Assembly: GCF_014203325.1 (NCBI RefSeq)
Contig: NZ_JACHIV010000001.1
Location: 3,783,501-3,847,500, forward strand
Direction of reading: 5' to 3'
From: Saccharopolyspora gloriosae
Lineage (GTDB): Bacteria; Actinomycetota; Actinomycetes; Mycobacteriales; Pseudonocardiaceae
DNA length: 64,000 nt
Made by a program: the position numbers and the translations under genes. Below the pieces are notes generated by a model. The model saw only the letters and a list, made by a program, of their open reading frames with translations, had not been told where the DNA came from and did no database searches. This document shows positions 1 through 7,459 of this stretch, in pieces (positions within the stretch are counted from its first letter, which is position 1; every line of letters begins with the position of its first letter).

Positions 1-1443
1 GGGCGAGGGCCTGCCGTCGTCGAGTTCCACCGCCAGCTGGGCGAGCGTGCGCGCACCGGTCCACCGCCGCAGCGGCGGGATCGAGCCGAGCCCGTTGTCG
101 AGCAGCGCGAGCGGGTCCTCGAACAGCCGGGACGGGCTGGGGCGCAACGACATCCCGCGCAGCGCGAGGATCTCCCGCAGCACGCCGCGCAGCTGCTCGC
201 CCATGTCCGCGGCCGTGGTGAACCGCTGTTCGAACGGCCCGGTGGCGCGGGCGAGCACGCGGCGGAAGGACGCCACCCCGCAGGCGTCGCCGGAATCCGG
301 CTCCTCGACCGGGCCCGGCTCGGCCTCACCCGCTGCGGTCTCCGAGCTCCCGTTCCGACCGGCACCGGCCGCCTGCCGCCGCGTGCCCGGCGACCAGGAC
401 TCCTCCGTCACGTGGAACAAGGTCTCCAAGGTCCGCCCGACCGTGTGCAGGTCGGAGCGGATCGTCAACCCGTGCAGCTCGCGTTCCTCGTCGGACACCT
501 GGTAGCCGCGGGTGCCGACGACGAGACCCTCCTGGTCGTCGATCCCGCGCACCGCGCCCAGGTCGATCACCTTCAGCCGGTTGGTGCTGCGGATGACGTT
601 GCCCGGTTTCATGTCGCAGTACAGCAACCCCGCGGCGTGCAGGTGCTCCAGCGCCGCCAGGATCTCCAGCCCGTAGGCGATGACGTGCTCCACCCGCAGC
701 TCGCCGTGCCGGGCCCGCGCCGCCGGATCGTTCTTGAGCTGCGCGAGCGACGGGCCGCCGACGTGCTCCATCACCAGGTAGTCGACGGGCTCGCCGGAGA
801 CCGGGTCGGGATGCTGCACGAAGTCGTAGATGCGCACGATGTTCGGGTGGTCCAGCCTGGTCAGCGCGGTGCGCTCGTTGGCCACCAGCTCGCGGGCCCG
901 CCGGTCCCGGCTGTTGATCAGTCCTTTGAGGACCACGTAGGTGTCGTCCAGGTTGCGCGCCTTGGCGAGGTAGACCCAGCCGAGCCCGCCGCGCTGCAAC
1001 GGCCCGACCACTTCGTAGCGGTCGGCGAGCAGATCCCCCGCCACGAGCTTCAGCGAGTACGAGTACCGCGCACCGCACTGCCCGCAGACTCCGTCCAGCA
1101 GCGGCGGCTGTCCCTCGTAGGTCCGCGCGACGGGATGGCCGCACTCGGCGCAGACCCGGCTCGCCTCCGGCACTTCCGCGTTCGCCAGCACCAGGCTCGA
1201 CGGGTCCGGCAGCTCGAACACCGGCAGCGACAGCAGATCACCGCTGACCCACGCGCCGCCGTCGCTCTCGCGCGGCCCGCTCGCGGAGCTCGGCGCGACC
1301 GCTCGTTCCGCTCGTTCCGCTCGTTCCGCTCGTTCCGCCCGGGTCGGCGGGGCGGCGGGCGAAGGGCGGCGACCGCAGCGATCGCAGAACCCGGTCGCCA
1401 CCACGGTTCCGCCGCATCCCGGCCGGTCGCAGGGGGCGGTCAT
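1..1443 (-). CDS. PknG-like serine/threonine protein kinase, C-terminus cut by the window edge
   Basis: Cytosolic Ser/Thr kinase resembling actinobacterial PknG; 481 residues are visible. The N-terminus has Cys-rich zinc-ribbon motifs (PGCGG with CDRCG, then CAECG with CGQCG about 35 residues later), like the rubredoxin-type region of PknG. The kinase domain follows: glycine-rich loop around PLQRGGLGWVYLA, VAIK-type lysine in VVLKGL, catalytic loop YCDMKPGNV (the HRD histidine is Tyr) and VIDLGAVRG in place of DFG. The TPR region of PknG would lie beyond the edge. The ATG at 1443-1441 overlaps the TGA of the upstream gene (ATGA), so the two are probably translated together. A low-complexity AER run lies between the zinc ribbons. 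The family is firm; orthology to mycobacterial PknG is not shown. Confidence 0.85.
   Translation of the reverse strand, partial: MTAPCDRPGCGGTVVATGFCDRCGRRPSPAAPPTRAERAERAERAERAVAPSSASGPRESDGGAWVSGDLLSLPVFELPDPSSLVLANAEVPEASRVCAECGHPVARTYEGQPPLLDGVCGQCGARYSYSLKLVAGDLLADRYEVVGPLQRGGLGWVYLAKARNLDDTYVVLKGLINSRDRRARELVANERTALTRLDHPNIVRIYDFVQHPDPVSGEPVDYLVMEHVGGPSLAQLKNDPAARARHGELRVEHVIAYGLEILAALEHLHAAGLLYCDMKPGNVIRSTNRLKVIDLGAVRGIDDQEGLVVGTRGYQVSDEERELHGLTIRSDLHTVGRTLETLFHVTEESWSPGTRRQAAGAGRNGSSETAAGEAEPGPVEEPDSGDACGVASFRRVLARATGPFEQRFTTAADMGEQLRGVLREILALRGMSLRPSPSRLFEDPLALLDNGLGSIPPLRRWTGARTLAQLAVELDDGRPSP
1301..1336. repeat. Four perfect tandem copies of a 9-bp unit inside the kinase gene
   Basis: GCTCGTTCC is repeated four times head to tail. 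On the coding strand it encodes Ala-Glu-Arg repeats in the linker between the zinc ribbons. The unit is a multiple of three, so copy-number change would keep the frame. Confidence 0.9.
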
Positions 1444-2429
1444 GCCGGACCGATCCGCGCGCGCACGGCCGTTCCGTAGCCGCGCACGAGTTCTCCGGCC
1501 GCGTCCAGATCGCAGGGTCCCCGCCACAACGCGTCGTGCGAGCGCCGGTACGGCTCGTCCAGCCCGACGTCCTCCACGAAGCCGTGGTCGATCGCCTGCG
1601 CCCGGTAGGCCTCCAGCAGCCCGCGCAGGTCGTCGCGCCGCTCCAGCAGGGAGTCCAGTTCGCCGCGCCGCTCCCGCAGCAGGCGCGAGGTCTCCGCCAC
1701 GTCGGCTTCGGCTCGGGCGAGCCGCCGCGCCCGCGCCTCCGGCGCCATGCCCGGGTCGTCCGTCCGCAACCCGGTGACCACGAGCCGCAGCGCGATGGCG
1801 CGGTCCGGGACCGCGGGCGCCCCGGCGATCCTGCCCGCGACGTGCGCGCGGTGGCGGTGCAGCGCGTTCTCCCGCTGCGCGAGTTCGTCGACGGCCCGCG
1901 CCAGCAGGTCCAGCCGGGCCCGGAAGACCTCCGGGTCCGCGTCCTGCTCCGGCCACAGCTCCCGCGCCACCCGCAGCGCGGCGGAGGAACCGCTGCGGAA
2001 CCCCAGCACCAGGCGGATGCCGCTGTTCGCCACGGGCGCGAGCACTTCGCGCAGCACCCGCTCCGGTTCGGACGCCTCGTCGATGCCGTCCAGGACGAGG
2101 GTGCGCGGTTCGGCCTCATCCAGTGGGGGCGTTTCGGGCTTCGGCGGTCGGGGCTCGGAGTCCGACCGCACCCGATCGAGGGCGTCGCCGATCTCCGCCC
2201 GCGCGTCGCTCGACGTGCGTCCGGCCATGTTCAGCGGCCGTTCGCGCACCGGGTTTCCGTCGCGCAGCACGCCGAACCCGCCGGTGACGAACAGGTAGAC
2301 GTCGCGGTGCACGTGCACGTCGCCCGCGACGCGGCCCGCCTGCACCACGTTCCCGGCCTCGCCCCGGACCTGGTTGCGCACCGCCTCCGCGGGCCGCGCA
2401 CCCGTCTCCGGCGTCCGTCGCTCCCCCAC
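1440..2429 (-). CDS. Protein of unknown function with an N-terminal RHIM/amyloid-like motif, coupled to the kinase
   Basis: Unknown family. About 330 residues if started at the GTG at 2429, which has AAGGGG 11 bases upstream; GTG codons at 2441 and 2492 are alternatives. Near the N-terminus lies GNVVQAGRVAGDVHVH (bases about 2307-2354). This resembles the short NxxQxG-type motif placed at the N-terminus of bacterial signalling and conflict proteins and compared with RHIM/amyloid signalling motifs. A Pro/Asp/Glu-rich linker follows, then a segment TLVLDGIDEASEPERVL that looks like a Walker-B-type strand, although no P-loop is visible. The rest is a charged, probably coiled-coil alpha-helical region (DVAETSRLLRERRGELDSLL). 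The stop overlaps the start of the downstream kinase, so this is probably its partner or substrate. The function is not known. Confidence 0.7.
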   Translation of the reverse strand: MGERRTPETGARPAEAVRNQVRGEAGNVVQAGRVAGDVHVHRDVYLFVTGGFGVLRDGNPVRERPLNMAGRTSSDARAEIGDALDRVRSDSEPRPPKPETPPLDEAEPRTLVLDGIDEASEPERVLREVLAPVANSGIRLVLGFRSGSSAALRVARELWPEQDADPEVFRARLDLLARAVDELAQRENALHRHRAHVAGRIAGAPAVPDRAIALRLVVTGLRTDDPGMAPEARARRLARAEADVAETSRLLRERRGELDSLLERRDDLRGLLEAYRAQAIDHGFVEDVGLDEPYRRSHDALWRGPCDLDAAGELVRGYGTAVRARIGPA

Positions 2430-3109
2430 GTCGCGCTTCACCCCTTCATCGGAGATCGCTTCGAACGATACTCCGAGTGCACGGATGATCACCGCTGGTC
2501 GCGCCGCGCCGCGCTGGGCCGCGCGGCCGCATCACCTGATCCGATCAACGCAGCGGCCGATCGGGGCGGTGTTCGATCACCGGACCCGCCTCGGACGCGG
2601 CCGAACGAGCGACGCCCACTCCCCGATCGGCCCCTCGTCCGGCCGGGCCGGAATTACGCCGGGCACGGGGAGAATCCGCCGCAATGCGGGCTGTCCTCCG
2701 ATATCGACGCCGAATTCCCCCGGCCGCTTTCGAAGAGCACCACTCAGCCGCAGCGACCGTATCGGGGAGTCCCGAAGATCGACCTCGGTTCCCGTGTGCG
2801 CACAACTGATCGCACAACGTCGCCACCGAATCCGCGCGGTAATCGGCGCACGGCCGCAAGTCCTGTAACGGCAACGGAAATCGCTGATCACAGCGCCGCG
2901 AAAGCGTTGTGCGGAATGCCACTCCGCACTGGTGGACCACGTGCTCGCGTGGTGCGTAGCCTGTGCCGCGGTTTCGCGGTGATCAGCCATCCGGCAGGGG
3001 GCTCCGCGAATCGCACCGAATCGGTGGGCGGCCTCGTCGAGGCGATCGTTCATCCGAGCCTCGGCCCTTCGCGGGCCGATGTGCCGGTGTCAGCGGCAAA
3101 AGGAGTTGT
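2430..3109. other. Intergenic region between divergent transcription units
   Basis: This stretch separates the leftward kinase operon from the rightward NlpC/P60 gene. It is less GC-rich than the flanking genes and must hold both promoters. No convincing gene was found: open frames here have no ribosome site or recognisable product. Confidence 0.5.
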
Positions 3110-4150
3110 GTGCGTTCAGCGTCGTCGTCCAAGTTGAAGCGTTCGATGGGCGGAGCCCTCGCGGCCACGGTGGTCGCCACCGCCGTCGGCGTGTCCGCTC
3201 CACCGGCCGTCGCGCAGCCGCCGGGCAACGCGTCGGACGCCCAGAAGCAACTCAAGGAGCTGGGGCGCCAGGCCGAGGAACTCACGGAGACGTACAAGAA
3301 GGCGCAGGACGACCACGCCAAGCGGCGGGGCGAGCTGGACCAGGCGAACGCCGACAGCGACCAGGCCGGCCGGGTCGCCGGCCAGGCCCGTGCCGATGAG
3401 CAGCGGTTCCGCAGCGGGGTCGACCGGCTGGTGCACGCGTCCTACCAGGGCGCTCGGCTGAACAAGCTCTCCGCGCTGCTGGTCAGCGAGTCGCCGGACG
3501 ACTTCCTGGACCGGTCCTCGGCGCTGGACGTGCTGGCCAAGGACAACAACGACGCCGTCAAGGCGCTGGCCGGGGCGACCCACCGCGCGGAAGGCGCCGA
3601 ACGCCAGGCCCAGGACGCGCGCGGGCGCGCGGAGACCGCGGCGGCGGAGGCCGCTCGCATCGAAGGGGAGATCGCGGGCAAGAAGGACGCGATGGACGCC
3701 CAGGTCGCGAAGGTCAAGGAGCAGTACGACAGCCTGAGCGAGCAGGAGCAGGAATCGATGTCCGGCGGCAGCTCGGTCGGCTCGCTGCTCGGTTCCGGCA
3801 CCGCGATCGAGGCCGTCAACGCCGCGCTGAGCAAGCAGGGCTCCCCGTACGTGTTCGGGGCCAAGGGGCCGCAGCAGTTCGACTGCTCCGGACTCGTCGC
3901 GTGGTCCTTCCGCCAGGCCGGGGTGTCGCTGCCGAGCTCGACGCAGTCGCAGATCTCGGAGGGCAAGAAGGTCTCCCAGAGCGAGATGAAGCCCGGCGAC
4001 GTGATCTTCTTCTACAGCTCGGGCAGCCACAACGGCATCTACATCGGCAACGGCAAGATCGTGCACGCCCCGACCGAGGGCCAGGACGTCACCGTCGAAG
4101 AGGTCGAGTACATGGGCCAGGTCAACAGCGTCCGCCGCTTCGCAGGCTGA
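3110..4150 (+). CDS. Secreted NlpC/P60 peptidoglycan endopeptidase (RipA-like)
   Basis: A 346-residue exported cell-wall hydrolase, expected to cleave within the stem peptide during division or wall turnover. The start is the GTG at 3110, with AAAAGGAG four bases upstream; longer forms starting further 5' lack a ribosome site. Residues 1-40 form a Sec signal peptide (basic KLKR, then a hydrophobic Ala/Val run, then PAVAQ). Residues about 45-230 are Gln/Glu/Ala-rich coiled coil, as in RipA-type hydrolases. The NlpC/P60 domain occupies about 230-346, with catalytic Cys259 in FDCSG, His307 in GSHNG and a third polar residue at His319 in VHAP. The coiled coil may keep the enzyme inactive until processed, by analogy with the family. 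It is monocistronic. Confidence 0.93.
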   Translation: MRSASSSKLKRSMGGALAATVVATAVGVSAPPAVAQPPGNASDAQKQLKELGRQAEELTETYKKAQDDHAKRRGELDQANADSDQAGRVAGQARADEQRFRSGVDRLVHASYQGARLNKLSALLVSESPDDFLDRSSALDVLAKDNNDAVKALAGATHRAEGAERQAQDARGRAETAAAEAARIEGEIAGKKDAMDAQVAKVKEQYDSLSEQEQESMSGGSSVGSLLGSGTAIEAVNAALSKQGSPYVFGAKGPQQFDCSGLVAWSFRQAGVSLPSSTQSQISEGKKVSQSEMKPGDVIFFYSSGSHNGIYIGNGKIVHAPTEGQDVTVEEVEYMGQVNSVRRFAG

Positions 4151-4166
4151 CCCGGCCCGCCGGGTC
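4149..4166 (+). terminator. Short GC-rich hairpin after the NlpC/P60 stop
   Basis: GACCCGG and CCGGGTC form a 7-bp stem with a 4-base loop that starts at the stop codon. There is no U-tract, so it is a modest candidate terminator. Confidence 0.45.
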
Positions 4167-4235
4167 GACGGCCCCCGAGCAGCGGAACGCGGAACGCTCC
4201 GCCGCCCCCGAGGAATCCGCGCAGGGTGATCGTTC

Positions 4236-4339
4236 GATCTTTGTCCTGTCAGCGGCGAAGCCGCTGAGCAGCGAAGCCGCTGAGCAGCGACCAGGCAGAG
4301 CAGAACGACCTCCGGCGGATTCTTCTCGCGAGGACAGCG
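4236..4339 (+). repeat. Dispersed hairpin element, copy 1 (short form)
   Basis: It carries the left module of the family: GATCTTTGTCCTGTC, then the hairpin AGCGGCGAAGCCGCT followed by GAGCAG. In this copy the hairpin is duplicated in tandem. It ends after CTCGCGAGGACAGCG and lacks the right module seen at 14.5 and 25.5 kb. It lies between the convergent ends of the NlpC/P60 and PH-domain genes. Confidence 0.8.
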
Positions 4340-4351
4340 ATTTCGCCGGCG

Positions 4352-4735
4352 TCAGCCCGCGGCGTAGGTGCTCATGAGGGCCTGCACCTCGTAGACGTCG
4401 ACGCCCTTGCCGAACTGCTTCACGATCGGCTCGACAGCGCCGGAGAGCCAGATCTTCAGCTCCGCGTCGAGGTCGAAGGTTCCCGCGGTCTCGACGGAGA
4501 AGTGGGTGATGCTGCGGTACGGGATCGAGTGGTACTCGATCTTGCGACCGGTCATCCCCTGCTTGTCGACGAGGATCAGGCGCCGGTCGGTGAAGATGAA
4601 CGAGTCCCGGATCAACTGGTACGCGGCGTGGACGACTTCCCCCTGCGCCAGCAGGCGCCCGAACTCCTTGGCCGCCGCACGCGGATCGATGCTCGACGCG
4701 TTGCCCATCATGCCGCCGAATAAGGCCATTCCCAC
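4352..4735 (-). CDS. PH-domain-containing protein (bacterial PH-like family)
   Basis: A 127-residue soluble protein of the bacterial pleckstrin-homology-like family. The domain is made of beta strands such as DSFIFTDRRLILVDKQ and GRKIEYHSIPYRSITHFSVE, followed by DAELKIWL and a C-terminal helix. The pattern TDRRLI...D..G..G.K..Y.SIPY is typical of this family. The exact cellular role is not established. Start may be at 4735 (MGMALF) or six bases downstream (MALFGG). It converges on the NlpC/P60 gene, with a repeat element between them. Confidence 0.85.
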   Translation of the reverse strand: MGMALFGGMMGNASSIDPRAAAKEFGRLLAQGEVVHAAYQLIRDSFIFTDRRLILVDKQGMTGRKIEYHSIPYRSITHFSVETAGTFDLDAELKIWLSGAVEPIVKQFGKGVDVYEVQALMSTYAAG

Positions 4736-4886
4736 TCCCCTGCCGATCTGCGCTCCTGGAGATCACGGTACCGAAGCCCCGCCCCGGGGAGCCGTGATCC
4801 GGCACCTCGGCAGGTGCGCTGAGTGGGGACGCGGCTCGATCGCGTCCTTGCGTTCGAGTGCGCTCACACCTCTACCGTCGGCCGGG

Positions 4887-5351
4887 ATGGAACAAGACGA
4901 GGCACTGCGTCAGGCCCTGCGCCTGGCGGTGGATCCGCCCGGTGGGGTCTCGATCGAGGCTCTGCGTGAGCTCGCGCGGGATGACGACGCGACCGAGTGG
5001 GACATCGCCACAACGGCCAAGCACCTCGGGGTGAATCCCCACACACTGCGGTACTACGAACGCATCGGCCTGGTTCACGTCGCCCGTGATGCAGCCGGTC
5101 ACCGCCGCTACGACGCGCCCGCGGTGCGCAGGCTGGTGTTCCTGACCCGGATGCGCACCTCGGGCATGCCGATCAGCGACCTGCGCCACTACATCGGCCT
5201 CGTCGACGCCGACCAGGACACCGTGTCCGAGCGCATGGACATGTTGCTGGAGCACCGCGACACCGTGCGGGCCCAGATCGCCCAACTGCAGCTCGCCCTC
5301 GCCACCACCGAGTACAAGATCGCTACCTACCAGGAAGTGCACCAGCTATGA
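4887..5351 (+). CDS. MerR-family transcriptional regulator
   Basis: A 154-residue DNA-binding protein. After a 35-residue N-terminal extension comes the MerR winged helix (about residues 38-76): WDIATTAKHLGVNPHTLRYYERIGL with HRRY. A dimerising helix ends in an antiparallel coiled coil (RAQIAQLQLALATTEYKI). No effector-binding cysteines are visible at the C-terminus, so a metal sensor is unlikely; MerR proteins with this short C-terminus often answer redox or small-molecule stress. The stop codon overlaps the start of the next gene (ATGA), so it probably controls its own two-gene operon. The ribosome site is weak. Confidence 0.88.
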   Translation: MEQDEALRQALRLAVDPPGGVSIEALRELARDDDATEWDIATTAKHLGVNPHTLRYYERIGLVHVARDAAGHRRYDAPAVRRLVFLTRMRTSGMPISDLRHYIGLVDADQDTVSERMDMLLEHRDTVRAQIAQLQLALATTEYKIATYQEVHQL

Positions 5352-5776
5352 CGAATCCCGCCTCGCAGCACGACATCAACAGTCCCGGCAACCTCGCCCG
5401 CCGCCGTCACGGGCAATCGGTCCTATCCGAGATCGACGGGCAGCAGGGCGAGGCCGTCATCGACTCGCTCGCCGACATCAACCCTGCCCTCGCACACCAC
5501 GTCGCCGCGTTCGCCTTCGGAGACATCTATGACCGGCCCGGCCTCGACGCCCGCAGCCGCCAGCTGGTCACCCTCGGCGTCCTGACCGCGCTGGGGGGAT
5601 GCCAACCGCAGCTCAGGGTCCACCTCGGCGCCGCCCTCAACGTGGGCATCAGCCGCGAGGAGATCACCGAAGCGCTCCTGCACGCCGCCGTGTACTGCGG
5701 CTTCCCCCGAGCCCTGAACGCGACCTTCACCGCCCGCGAGGTCTTCACCGAGCGGGACGACCCGCCCGCGAGCTGA
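5348..5776 (+). CDS. Carboxymuconolactone decarboxylase family protein
   Basis: 142 residues, matching the CMD/AhpD-like helical family: ALAHHVAAFAFGDIYDRPGLDARSRQL-type core, then LGGCQPQLRVHL and EEITEALLHAAVYCGFPRALNA. Members are either gamma-carboxymuconolactone decarboxylases or peroxidase-like proteins. The CxxC of true AhpD is absent here; only the single Cys of GGCQ and a later Cys are present. Translation is coupled to the MerR gene, which suggests a stress or detoxification role controlled by MerR. The last 32 bases overlap the 3' end of the convergent hydrolase gene. Confidence 0.87.
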   Translation: MTNPASQHDINSPGNLARRRHGQSVLSEIDGQQGEAVIDSLADINPALAHHVAAFAFGDIYDRPGLDARSRQLVTLGVLTALGGCQPQLRVHLGAALNVGISREEITEALLHAAVYCGFPRALNATFTAREVFTERDDPPAS

Positions 5777-6662
5777 TCCGCTCCGTCCCGTGACCACGGC
5801 CCAGGACCCTGCCGAGGAAACCGCGGAGGTACCCCGCCACGACGTCCAAGTGGCTCTCCAGCAGGAAATGTCCGCCGTCGATCAGGTGCACCTCCGCATC
5901 CGCGGCGTCGCGGGCGAAGGCGCGGGCGCCGTCCGGGCCGAAGATCTCGTCGTTGCGGCCCCACACCGCGAGCACCGGAACCCCGCTGGTGCGCAGGAAT
6001 TCGTGCAGCAGCGGGTAGAGCGGCCGGTTGTTCGGGTAGTCGCGGAACAGCGCCAGCTGGATCTCGTCGTTGCCCTCGCGGGAGAGGAGGGCGACGTCGT
6101 GCTCCCAGGTGTCGGGACTGACCACGCTCGGGTCGGGCACGCCGTGCAGGTACTGCCAGCGGACGGCGTCGATGCCCAGCGCCGCGCGCACCGGCGGTTC
6201 CGTGCCGGGGCCGGGGTTCGCCGCGTACGCCCAGACGTCGTTCCAGAACGACTCGACGAACCCGTCCTCGTAGCCGTTGCCGTTCTGGGTGACCAGCGCG
6301 GTGATCCGCTCGGGGTGCTCCAGCGCGAGCCGCCACCCGATGGGTGCGCCGTAGTCCTGGACGTAGAGGGCGTATCGCTCCAGCCCCAGCCGGTCGAGCA
6401 GCCCGGAGGTGATCCGGGCGAGCGCGTCGAAGGTGTAGTCGAACTCCTCGGGCGCGGGGGTGGCGGAGCGGCCGAAGCCGAGGTGGTCCGGGGCGATGAC
6501 GTGGTGGTCCCGAGCCAACAGCGGGATGAGCTCGCGGAACATGAACGAGCTCGTCGGGTAGCCGTGCAGCAGGACGATCGCGGGAGCGTCGGCCGGGCCG
6601 GCTTCGCGGTAGAAGATCTCGTGGCCGTCGACGAGGGCGGTCCGGTGTTGCACCGAGTTCAT
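5745..6662 (-). CDS. Alpha/beta hydrolase with Asp nucleophile (epoxide hydrolase / haloalkane dehalogenase type)
   Basis: 305 residues. The start is the ATG at 6662, preceded by AAGGGG. Oxyanion motif HGYP is at 33-36. The nucleophile elbow is VQDYGAP, with Asp103 in place of Ser, as in epoxide hydrolases and haloalkane dehalogenases. The acid is probably Asp238 (WGRNDE) and the base His265 (GGHFLLE). A cap region lies between about 130 and 215. Substrate unknown. It is transcribed away from a CGNR zinc-finger gene, with a palindrome in the shared promoter region, so the regulator may control it. Its 3' end overlaps the carboxymuconolactone decarboxylase gene. Confidence 0.88.
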   Translation of the reverse strand: MNSVQHRTALVDGHEIFYREAGPADAPAIVLLHGYPTSSFMFRELIPLLARDHHVIAPDHLGFGRSATPAPEEFDYTFDALARITSGLLDRLGLERYALYVQDYGAPIGWRLALEHPERITALVTQNGNGYEDGFVESFWNDVWAYAANPGPGTEPPVRAALGIDAVRWQYLHGVPDPSVVSPDTWEHDVALLSREGNDEIQLALFRDYPNNRPLYPLLHEFLRTSGVPVLAVWGRNDEIFGPDGARAFARDAADAEVHLIDGGHFLLESHLDVVAGYLRGFLGRVLGRGHGTERISSRAGRPAR

Positions 6663-6719
6663 TTCTAACCCCTTCATGCTCTTTATCTGGTTATCTCCGT
6701 CATGCAAGCACGACATGAG

Positions 6720-6749
6720 CTAACCTGTCAAAACGATCGAACAGGTTAG
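6720..6749. promoter_or_regulatory. Inverted repeat in the hydrolase/CGNR divergent promoter
   Basis: CTAACCTGT (6720-6728) and ACAGGTTAG (6741-6749) form a perfect 9-bp inverted repeat with a 12-base spacer. It lies just upstream of the AGGAGG of the CGNR gene and about 60 bases from the hydrolase start. A regulator binding here could control both genes. Confidence 0.6.
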
Positions 6750-6758
6750 AGGAGGCTC

Positions 6759-7238
6759 GTGGACACACTGCTCGACCTGCTCAACAGCAGGCCACTGATC
6801 AACGGCGTGGAACAGGACGAGCTCGGCGACCCGGATTCCGGCAGGCGCTGGGCACGGGAGCACGGAGGCGACGGGACGCTCGCGGAACTGGCGCTGCTGC
6901 GCGAGGCGCGGGACGCACTGCGGGACGTGGTGTGCGCGACGGCCTCGCCCGAAGCGCTGCGCCCGCTGCTCGACGGGGTCCACCAGGTACCGGAGATCAC
7001 CCCCGAGGGCCTGCGGTGGACGGTCGAGACGCCCCCGCACGCCCGGCTCGCGGTGGCGGCGGTGCTCGCCTGGGCCGACGCCGAGCAGCGCCTGCCCGGC
7101 AGGTTGCGCCCCTGCGCCAACGGCGATTGCCGGCTGTTCCTGCTCGACCGCAGCCGCGCCAACCGCGCTCGCTGGTGCTCGATGGCCACCTGCGGCAACC
7201 GCGAGAAGGCGCGCCGCCACTACGAGCGCACCCGGTGA
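6759..7238 (+). CDS. CGNR zinc-finger domain regulator
   Basis: 159 residues, GTG start with AGGAGG 3 bases upstream. The N-terminal about 110 residues match the stress-induced ABATE-like domain that precedes CGNR fingers. The C-terminus is the zinc finger: CANGDC, then WCSMATCGNREKARRHYE. This is a proposed DNA-binding family in actinobacteria. It is transcribed away from the alpha/beta hydrolase, the usual arrangement for a local regulator. A 9-bp inverted repeat sits between them. Its stop overlaps a tiny downstream frame (GTGA). Confidence 0.88.
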   Translation: MDTLLDLLNSRPLINGVEQDELGDPDSGRRWAREHGGDGTLAELALLREARDALRDVVCATASPEALRPLLDGVHQVPEITPEGLRWTVETPPHARLAVAAVLAWADAEQRLPGRLRPCANGDCRLFLLDRSRANRARWCSMATCGNREKARRHYERTR

Positions 7239-7354
7239 CCGGAAACCGGATCGTCACGACGGCGGGCGTCCTCGCGCTGCTCGGCGTGGTCTCGGTCGTT
7301 CTGCCGCCCGCAGCCGCCCCGCAACGGGAGCCCTCAGTGGACTCGACCGTGTGA
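7235..7354 (+). CDS. Possible small membrane or exported peptide, 39 residues
   Basis: Unrecognised. The GTG overlaps the stop of the CGNR gene (GTGA). The peptide has a short basic start, a single hydrophobic segment (TTAGVLALLGVVSVVLPPAAA) and a polar tail. Coupling and the hydrophobic helix argue for a real gene; shortness and lack of homologue knowledge argue against. Confidence 0.35.
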   Translation: MTGNRIVTTAGVLALLGVVSVVLPPAAAPQREPSVDSTV

Positions 7355-7406
7355 ACGCGATCCCGCCGCACACCGACGCCGATGCGCGGCGGGGCACGAC
7401 GCGAAG

Positions 7407-7443
7407 CGGCGGCCGACCCACGCCTCGCGTGGATCGGCCGCCG
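7407..7443 (-). terminator. Terminator hairpin of the GH64 gene
   Basis: CGGCGGCCGA (7407-7416) pairs with TCGGCCGCCG (7434-7443). It lies 17 bases past the GH64 stop in the direction of transcription. The inner CCCACG/CGTGGA bases extend the stem partly. Confidence 0.65.
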
Positions 7444-7459
7444 ACTGCTTCGAGCGAGA

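Noticed and set aside
1-2429. The kinase pair as the GlnX/GlnH-PknG signalling operon of mycobacteria
   Set aside because: The upstream protein lacks the membrane segments and lipobox expected of GlnX and GlnH and has an unrelated motif.
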